Assembly (NCBI GenBank): GCA_947685225.1
Contig: CANTUV010000003.1
Coordinates: 1,868,001-1,932,000, forward strand
Reading direction: 5' to 3'
DNA: 64,000 nucleotides
Source: Garcia nutans
Taxonomy: Eukaryota > Streptophyta > Magnoliopsida > Malpighiales > Euphorbiaceae
Part shown: positions 56,794 through 64,000 of the stretch, piece by piece
How positions within the stretch are numbered: position 1 is the first letter of the stretch
How the letters are laid out: the number at the start of each line of letters is the position of its first letter
The notes under the pieces: generated by a model
What the model was told of the DNA's origin: nothing
Databases searched by the model: none
The model's input: only the letters and a program-made list of their open reading frames with translations
Program-made: the position numbers and the translations under genes

Positions 56794-58662
56794 TGTTGCG
56801 CTTAAATTAACACTATCACAAAGCGGCACTCGCAAGTATACGAGGCTATTGTAGTGACGGTGATCATCCCAAGGTCGTTTCCCAAGGAAGGACTTGCATG
56901 TAATAGTTTGATTAACATGAAATGATAAACTCAATTGTGTGATTGGATTGGTGGATTATAATTAACCTTAGAAATGAAAATGAGTGATTTTATGCAAGAG
57001 AAATTCAATTATGGAATTGATGCCTAGGGTTGTAGGTCCATTTAATCAAATGTTCAATTATCCGATTATCCATTAATATAACCTTGAATCTTAATTTGTT
57101 TCTTAAGATTAATTAGCCAATTATCAATTCACTAGTTCTCACATTTATGAATTAACAACAACCAATTATTTAACATTAGCAAATTAATAAACCCTAGAAC
57201 TTATATTTCTAATTCATTCTTAGGGTAGTCAATTGCATAGTTCCGATATTAAATTTCTCCTTTCGGTCCATCATTCAATATTAAGTAATCAATAGGTGGC
57301 CAATCTATCAATTTACCTTTAATTTCAATGCAATCAACATATAACAAGGTATATCAATGGAATCATCAAATCAAATCATTTAATCAAATATACTACAACC
57401 CCAAGCATGAGTAAATTAGCTCATCATATGTTTTAAACAAATACTCATTTCAAAATAAACCAAATCAAAGTTATTCAATGCAGTATTAATGTTCTTGATA
57501 CAACAACAACAAAAAAGAAATGGATTAAAAGAAAGAGTTGGAAAAACCCCTTTTTGAAGATGCTAAAAATTGAACTCCTTGTCTCTTTCATAGCTCCCTC
57601 TCGGTGTGTGATGATGAACTTCCAGCTCTCTTGAACAAATGGCTCTCTTCTTGAAGGAGTGGATGATAGCTCTCTCAAGTTCTCAACTCTCCAATCAAGT
57701 CTCTTAAAACCCTAATCCTCAAGAACTAGTAACTCACTTCAAGACCAACAATTGTCCTTGCTATTGGTATGTGAAAAGAAATGGTGAATGAAGATGGTGA
57801 GAGTGTTATCTTTCTCTCTCAAGCAAGAACCAAGGAAGAAGATGAAGAAGATGATGAAGAAGTGGCCGTGTGTAGAGAATGCCCACTAAAAATATATTCA
57901 ATCCATTTTATTTTTCCCTCCATTCTCTTCCATTTTGAATTTTTTAAGACACCATGATTTTTTGTCTCCCACTTTCTAATTTCTTATATGTTTCTTCCAT
58001 AATTTCCTCCAACTTTTGACTCCTTTTTATTCTTTTTGTCACCCACTAAAACACCACAGCTCACACCTCGTGCAAGCCAGCTAAGTGATCCAAGGTGACA
58101 CGGCCAAGCCATTTGGAGCTTGGCCGTGTCTAGTGACTTTCTTTCTTGGGACACAGCCAAGCTTCTGGCCATGTCCCATTCTGTGTGCTTTGTTTCTTGT
58201 GAGACACAGCCAAGGACACGGCCGTGTCATGTGACACGGCCAGTGTCCTGGCCATGTCAAGTGAGGGTGTCTATCTCTGTTTCTTTCTTTTCTTTCTTTG
58301 CTTTCTTTGCTTTTTTGTTCCTTTGGAGAGACACGGCCAGTGGCTTGGCCGTGTCTCATGGCCGTGTTGACTTCTGGACTTGTTTCCTTGAGGGACATGG
58401 CCAAGCCATGTTAATCCTGGCCGTGTCTCATGCTTGTCCTGGTTTTTCTTCTTTTGATGAGGGACACGGCCAAGCCATGACAAGCTTGGCCGTGTCACTT
58501 GATTTTCTCCACAAATTCCACCAATTTTGATCAAAAGGCTCCATCGAATGTACTTCAACCAAAATCAACAACTTCAAACAAACTTAAGTACAAATTAACA
58601 TGAAAATTAACTTAAAATCAACAAAAACATCAAAGAAAATATATACAAAATTGATCTAAACA
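56794..58662 (-). repeat. 5' LTR of Athila-like element
   Basis: It is 1869 bp and starts TGTTTAGATC on the minus strand. The hairpin array spans about 58098-58495. A TATA-like TATATTTTTAG lies at about 57898-57888 downstream of the array in transcription direction. The inner half carries CTCGTATACTTGCGAGTG and GGGAAACGACCTTGGG (with mutations), shared with the LTRs of the tandem array. Confidence 0.92.
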
Positions 58663-59591
58663 ACGCTATGAGTCACTGATACATGATTTTGCCTTTGGGG
58701 CTAGATGCTTAGCATCATGGATATATGATTTGCCTTCGAGGCTAGACACTTGGTGTCAAAATAGACTAAAATAGTAAGCATGGGATTTGAATGAAATATT
58801 AGTTTGTTTGGCCCCATGCTTGTGTATGTGTTTATGTGAATTATATAAAGATGAAAGATTATGTTTAAAAGTGAAATTGAGTGACACATTGATACATAAC
58901 ATACAAATGCATTATAAATCAAAGTTTTTACTGCTAGGCTTTTAGCTTAGCGCAATTGTAATTCATCACGCAGGTGATAGGGATGATCCAATAGAGCCAG
59001 AGAGTTCTTCTACCAGGTCGGGTCTATATTTGAGATTGCTTGTTGGGTTTATTTTTTGGTACATCAATATTAAAGCCATTTGCTAGTATGTATATATTTT
59101 AAATTATAGTACATTTTGATATTAGGTATATTATGTTATGTTTTTGAAATATATATTGTTAATTATAAAGAATATTTTGGATAATTTGTGTCAAGTGGAA
59201 TTTTATATGTGTTTTTGATATATATATATATGTAAAATGTTTTGAGAAAATATGGAGAAATTATGAAGTATTGAGGAAATGTGTGATATATTATTTATTG
59301 GGAGTGTTTTTATGTAGGTTGTGTATTGCTGAATTTTGGGATTGTCTAAATTACAGATAAAACTTTGGCGATTCCCAAAGATTTTCATGTAAAATGCTTA
59401 TTTTGTAATTTATAAGTAGGAAAGAATATTTTATTCACTATTTAAATATACATTTTTAAGTATTTGGGATTTTAATTTGGAAGTTTAAAATTTTTTATTA
59501 AATTGGGTTGTGGCATTTTCATACTTTATATGCGTATTTTACATATGCTGGGTATATGTATTATCCATATATGAGGTATAAGGGTGTTATA
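58663..59591 (+). repeat. 3' half of chromovirus LTR
   Basis: It ends GGTGTTATA just before a PBS. It carries GCTTAGCGCAATTG to CACGCAGGTGATAG (about 58943-58980) and GGCCCCATGCTTGTGTATG (about 58810), which match the minus strand of the solo LTRs in the same order. Near the left edge a repeat around GGCTAGATGCTTAGCATCATG occurs about twice (58690-58745). A related phrase, CCTTCGGGACTAGATGCT, sits left of the Athila-like element at 46037-46054, so that element cut this LTR. Confidence 0.75.
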
Positions 59592-59598
59592 TTTATTT

Positions 59599-59611
59599 TG
59601 GTATCAGAGCC
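59599..59611 (+). other. primer-binding site, initiator tRNA-Met type
   Basis: TGGTATCAGAGCC follows the LTR end GGTGTTATA by seven bases. It is the usual PBS of Del/Tekay chromoviruses. Confidence 0.88.
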
Positions 59612-60333
59612 TAGGTTTAAGGTTCTCGACCAATGTGGGTTGTTAAAGAGAGAAATTGAGGATTTTAAATATGGTTTTAAATTATGATACATGCATGAGC
59701 ACTAGCAATTTATCTGATCTCTGATGTGGCAATTTCTGCTTTATTTGCAGATATAGGTAGTTATGGCGTCTAGGATGCACCATTCTGCAGAGGGTAGCGC
59801 AGAGAGTATAGCTTCTGATGAGGGTAGAGTTGAAGCTAGTGTTGAGACTACTGAAGAGGCGTCTGCTTCTATGCTTGTTGGACCAGAGCTGAGGAGGTTC
59901 CGCTGAGCTGGGTACTACATATGATGGAGTTGTTGAGACAGATTTTGGTTCAGCAGCTCAACTGCCACCACAGCCGCAACCACAGTAGCAATTATTGACT
60001 CATAAGTATGACAAGCTGAGGAAGTTTGGAGCCACAGATTTTGTTGGCACTACAGACCTGGCTGTAGTAGAGCAGTGGCTGGATAGGGTCTAGAGAGTGT
60101 TCATTCAGCTGCATGCTAGTCCAAAGGAGAAGTTTGATTATGCTAGATCTATTTTGCAGAGGGATGCATATGAGTGGTGGAAGACGATTCCTTATAGTAC
60201 AGTTGATCCACCAGTTCAGACTTATGATGATTTCCCTCGAGAATTTAAGAATAAGTATACTCTCAGAGAGTATAAGGATGCCAAGAAGTTGGAGTTTTTG
60301 AGTTTGAGACAGGACATGAGGACTGTAATAGAG

Positions 60334-62737
60334 TGTAACACCTCTATACCCTGTATACGTACCAAGCATGCTTCAACGATCGTAATATACGTATACTGAA
60401 TATAGAAAATGCCACGGTTTAAAAAAAACACAACAAATACCTTTGTAAATAAGTGAAACCAATCTCAAACAAATAAAAGAAATCCAAAAGACACTATATA
60501 CAAAATGTTTAATAATTCACAGCGGAAGTTATTACAAATATGTTATAAATCAAGGTTTACAAAACATAGAATATATATACATGATTGGCAGCTCTTCTCC
60601 GATCTTTAAGTCCCAAAATAATTCTTCAATGTCTACTCTTACTCGGTATCGAGGAGCTCTCAGGTTCAACTCTGTTACCTGTGCGATCAAACACTATCGC
60701 GCTAAGCCATCGTCTTAGTAGTACAAAATATATCAACATTATACTTTAAGGCAAAATAATGTTACACATCTAAATCATAAAGTTAACATCACACCTTTAT
60801 ATTTCATAAAGCATACACATAGAAGCACATCACATTACCACATCATACTACATTCAATGTCATAACAATATTCATATTACATCTTCATAGTTCCATTGAT
60901 TTTACCATTCAAGAATCACATTATATACAAAGACAAGCATGGGCCCAAAACACACTAATATGCCATTCAATTTTCAGAGTTAATGCTTTGGTTTTGTTAT
61001 CACATTTATCATTATCATAAACCCAACTAGGCTTCAAGGATTTAGGTTCAACCAAGCTTCAAGGGGAACAAAGCATGCTAAGTATCAACCCAACTTGGCT
61101 TCAAGAACCAATCCAACCTAGCTTCAAGGGTTGTAACATCTCAATTAGGCTTCAAGGATCCAATCCAACCTAACTTCAAGAGAATGTTACCAATAGGCAT
61201 GCCACCAATAACAAAACTCTGAAAATGAATAACACATTAGACACACAATTCATTTATTATTTCATTCTCACATCTCATCATCAATTAGGCAAACATGCCA
61301 TATGTTCTTCCAATAGAATCATCATAGCCAAACACAATGGCTTCATATCACATTTGAGTTATCATAGCCAATTACAATGGCCTCATATCATATTATATCT
61401 CAAATCATATTATTCATATAGCATCATTGATACAACATTTCAAAGTACATTACTATTGAAATGTACATAATCAAACACATTAAACATCCATTAAAAATGA
61501 CCATCATTGATATATATACACATATATAATTCACCTTATTCTTAAATTTAGAATCCTCAATACACATTTGTTTAGGTCATCTTTGTTTTAAGTATATTCA
61601 AAGTGGAAATACAAAAAGACCTTGGAAGGATTCAACAATGTGAGAAAAGCAAGAAACAAATCACAGTAAGGGACACCCTCAAGGGACACGGCCAAGCTTG
61701 TGGCCGTGTCTCTCAACCAAAAGCAACAAAAGCAGACATGGGCAAGGGACACGGCCGTGTCCTCTCCAAAAATCACCAAACACGGCCAAATTTCCATGGA
61801 CTTGGCCTTGTCTCTCAAAAATATTTTAGGTTGGCCGTGTCTCTTCCTTGGTTTGGCCGTGTCTCTCATGTATACAAACCCTAACTATGGCCAACTCTCT
61901 TTTGATTGAACAAAAAACACAATATACACAACATAAACTCATTCAAATGGATGTAATCAAAGTCATTAACACTTATTTTGCATGTTTAACACAATATTCA
62001 CATTAACCATACATCAACAATCCATTTAATCATCTACCATTTCAAAACCCTAAAACCAAACATCACTCTTAACTTATCATCTTCCAACCAAAACCAACAT
62101 CAATCCAACCTTTTTAACTTATAATCAATCTTAACACTTATAAACTCATCTCAAACACACCTATTCATAATCTCAACACATCATAACCCACCTCAAACAT
62201 AACTTCAAAAATAACAATGATAAACAAGAGAGTACTTACCTTAAATGAAGAAATTTCACAAATCTTCAACCAACTCCTTTGATTTCTCCTTCAATTTGAT
62301 TCTAGCATCAAGAACACCTCTCTTGCTCTCTCCTCTGTTGAATAGCCGGCACACAAAGGAGAAGAAAAGAAAATAATCACAAGTCAAACTTCTCTTCTTC
62401 TTTAAATATCCACCAAGCAATTCTAACAAAGCAATTACCTAAATGCCCTCACCAATTTAACTTAACCTTTGTCACTTATATGCCCATTTAAGTAATTTCA
62501 CATGTCACAAATAAATATCCTCTTCCATTGACCATCCCTTTTGACTAATGTATATGTTATGTATATAACCATATACCCAACATATAAACTTTCTCTCTAC
62601 ACATTTCTTTCCTTTTTAAACAATACATAAACATTCTCTTTCCAATTTCTTTTCTCTTACACATCAACACATACATTCAATCTAATTAAAACAACAATAA
62701 TATACAAAACTTCTAGGGCATACATTGGGATATTACA
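60334..62737 (-). mobile_element. chromovirus-type solo LTR with hairpin array, TSD TAGAG/CAGAG
   Basis: The plus strand starts TGTAACACC and ends GGGATATTACA; 2404 bp. Flanks are TAGAG (60329-60333) and CAGAG (62738-62742), a 5-bp duplication with one transition. Gag reads on across it. It is related to the solo LTR at 37115-39921 but differs in two modules: AACCTAGCTTCAAGG-type repeats (about 61020-61175) and a GACACGGCC hairpin array (about 61675-61870) that the other copy lacks. It inserted into a relative's gag. Confidence 0.85.
61685..61866. repeat. GACACGGCC hairpin array inside chromovirus LTR
   Basis: It contains an inverted pair with 9-bp arms at 61685-61710, a perfect palindrome GACACGGCCGTGTC at 61748-61761, and GGCCGTGTC at about 61833 and 61854, besides one-base variants. 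The motif is the one found in the Athila-type LTRs. Confidence 0.85.
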
Positions 62738-63428
62738 CAGAGTATAAGGTTGAGTTTATCTGGTTGAGCCAACATACTGGTGGCATTATTTTTTATAAGA
62801 TTGACAGATGTCAGAGGTTTGAGGGGGGCTGAGACTCTCTATCATGTGTCTTGTGGAAAGCTCTTGGTACCGGGATTTTTTTTAGTTGGTTGTAGCTGCC
62901 AGGAGTGTAGAGAAGGCACAAGGTCTTATAGCAGCTGTCAGAGCATAGTAGAGCAGAGCTAGGAGACCCTAGGGTGAGGTAGGGTCTTCATTAGTGAAGA
63001 AAGGTCGAGGGGGTTATCATCAGAGGTCCAGTAGGAGCCAGGGGCAATTTGGCATGTCAGTATAATAGTAGAGATAGAGACAGAGACCTATAGCCTCAAT
63101 GGCTAGTGGCCTGACCCCAATGGCTCAAAGGCCTGCTCCACCTATCTCTGCTCATTGTGGTAGGGCACATGGGGGTGTCTGTTGGAGGACCAGTGCACCA
63201 GCAGTATGTTACAGTCATGGATCATCAAACCATTTTCATAGAGACTGTCTAGACCAACTAGATGATAGACAAACATATACAATGACTTCTAGACCCAGTG
63301 TCAGAGGTGGTTGTGGTGGCAGAGGTTTTGGTAGAGGTGATAGATCTAAGACTGGTCAGAGAGGAGGTTCTACAACTGGGAGTAAACTAGATGATCCAGG
63401 GCCATCACATCCAGTTTATATGATATAG

Positions 63429-64000
63429 AGCTAGTCGTATGCTTCAACTGATGTAGCTGGTATTTTTACTTTATTTGGTACTTCAATTCTTGCATTGATA
63501 AACCATGGGTCGATGCATTCATACATTAGTGCATCCATTTTTTTATGAGTGATTTGCATTCAGAGTCCCTAGGATTCGATGTGTTGGTTACAAATCCTTT
63601 AGGTCACAGTGTTGTAGTTAACAGGGTGCACTGAGATAGTCTAGTTGTTGTTCAGGATGAGGAGTTTCTCAGTGACTTGATTGAGATGCCTTTTAGATTG
63701 TATGATCTGATTCTAGACATGGATTGGTTATCCATAGGGTTGTAGTAGACTATCGGTGAAAATGTGTTACCCTGAGAACACGTAATGGTAAAGATGTGGT
63801 GGTATCTAGTGAGCAGAGGCACCTTTCATCCATGTTTATTTCAGCTGTCAGCTAGGAGGATGATTTAGAAGAGATGTGAGGTATATTTTGCTCATGTTGT
63901 AGATACCATAGTAGTGAGGTTCTAGCTTGACAGTATACCTACAGTTGCCTAGTTTCTGGATGTTTTCCCTGATGAGTTGCTAGGGGTACCTCCTAAGAGA
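63429..64000 (+). pseudogene. chromovirus protease remnant and start of RT linker
   Basis: Across three frames one can follow ASTDVAGIFTLFGTSILALI, then NHGSMHSYISAS (retropepsin, where DSG/DPGSTHS is expected, so the catalytic Asp is Asn), then LIEMPFRLYDLIL and DWL. The last bases read FLDVFPDELLGVPPKR, the usual lead-in to gypsy RT. Stops and shifts are dense. RT itself would lie beyond the window. Confidence 0.7.

Larger units (their letters stand above)
46055..58662 (-). mobile_element. near full-length Athila-like gypsy element
   Basis: On the minus strand the order is 5' LTR (58662-56794), PBS, gag, protease, RT, RNase H, integrase, hairpin array, accessory ORF, polypurine motifs and 3' LTR (47907-46055). 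The LTR pair differs at only a few sites, so the insertion is young relative to its surroundings. The flanks ATGCT (46050-46054) and ACGCT (58663-58667) form a 5-bp duplication with one C/T difference. Gag and pol lie in one frame, broken by single nonsense codons and two small shifts. The layout (tRNA-Asp PBS, extra ORF after integrase) is that of the Athila lineage. Confidence 0.9.
59763..63428 (+). pseudogene. gag: chromovirus gag, split by solo LTR
   Basis: It starts MASRMHHSAEGSAESIASDE. After stops and a frame change the capsid domain reads VEQWLDRV, then FIQLHASPKEKFDYARSI, AYEWWKTIPYS and DFPREFKNKYTLREYKDA, up to 60333. A solo LTR (60334-62737) interrupts it. From 62743 heavily decayed sequence leads to the Cys/His region HCGRAHGGVCW and CYSHGSSNHFHRDC (about 63150-63250), the eroded form of CGKxHxGxC...CYxCGxxGHxxRDC. 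A Gly/Arg-rich tail ends at 63428. Many stops are present. Confidence 0.8.
34709..64000 (+). mobile_element. decayed Del/Tekay-type chromovirus nest, runs past window end
   Basis: The 5' LTR is in two pieces (34709-35844 and 58663-59591), separated by a Tat/Ogre-like element and an Athila-like element. A tRNA-Met PBS, gag and the start of the protease/RT region follow. The order of protein motifs (gag, CCHC-type Cys/His cluster, protease) and the PBS fit a Ty3/gypsy chromovirus. The assignment of 34709-35844 to the same LTR rests on layout (TGTAACACCC start, TAAAATGGTAATTTAC, CT-rich leader, GGTAAG) and is less certain than the right half. Confidence 0.6.

Noticed and set aside
61225..61470. 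81-codon frame in the chromovirus solo LTR
   Set aside because: It is a chance frame in AT-rich LTR sequence, with no counterpart at the homologous place in the LTR at 37115-39921.

Overview
The window is plant nuclear DNA, most likely dicot heterochromatin. It is AT-rich, and I found no host gene, tRNA or rRNA gene. Nearly everything traceable is LTR retrotransposon, nested several levels deep. The lineages, recognised from protein motifs, primer-binding sites (PBS) and LTR ends, are Ty1/copia of Sirevirus type, Ty3/gypsy of Athila type, Ty3/gypsy of Tat/Ogre type and a Ty3/gypsy chromovirus of Del/Tekay type. The species cannot be told from the sequence.

Layout. 1-6650: 3' part of a Sirevirus-like copia element (gag, internally deleted pol, intact 465-codon accessory ORF, 3' LTR). 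6651-8226 and 18893-20160: a minus-strand Tat/Ogre pol remnant, split by a second, complete but decayed Sirevirus copy (8227-18892, target duplication AGGTT). That copy's accessory ORF is itself split by a minus-strand Tat/Ogre solo LTR (13803-16045, duplication GATGT). 20896-33484: a non-autonomous Athila-related element present as a tandem LTR-internal-LTR-internal-LTR array (outer duplication GCGGC). 34709-64000: a decayed chromovirus whose 5' LTR was invaded by a 3'-truncated Tat/Ogre-like element (35845 to about 46018, itself carrying a solo LTR) and by a nearly full-length minus-strand Athila-like element (46055-58662). The chromovirus gag is split by another solo LTR (60334-62737).

How the parts relate. 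The Athila-like element at 46055-58662 encodes gag, protease, RT, RNase H, integrase and an accessory ORF in order, broken mainly by nonsense codons. The 20896-33484 array shares its LTR ends, PBS type and polypurine-tract motif but has no working pol, so it looks like a dependent partner family.

Most interesting signals. (1) The same type of accessory ORF (basic N-terminus, Athila-ORF1-like globular domain, acidic stretch, C-terminal coiled coil) lies between pol and the 3' LTR in both the copia Sireviruses and the gypsy Athila element. (2) In both, the ORF is preceded by a leader and by copies of the GC-rich palindromic motif found in that element's own LTR. In the Sireviruses the ORF promoter and the LTR promoter share an AACGGCTA-type box 23-24 bp upstream of a TATA box. 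(3) GACACGGCC/GGCCGTGTC hairpin arrays occur in LTRs of three families and upstream of the Athila accessory ORF. (4) The middle LTR of the tandem array is a recombinant of the two outer LTRs, which directly supports unequal crossing-over.
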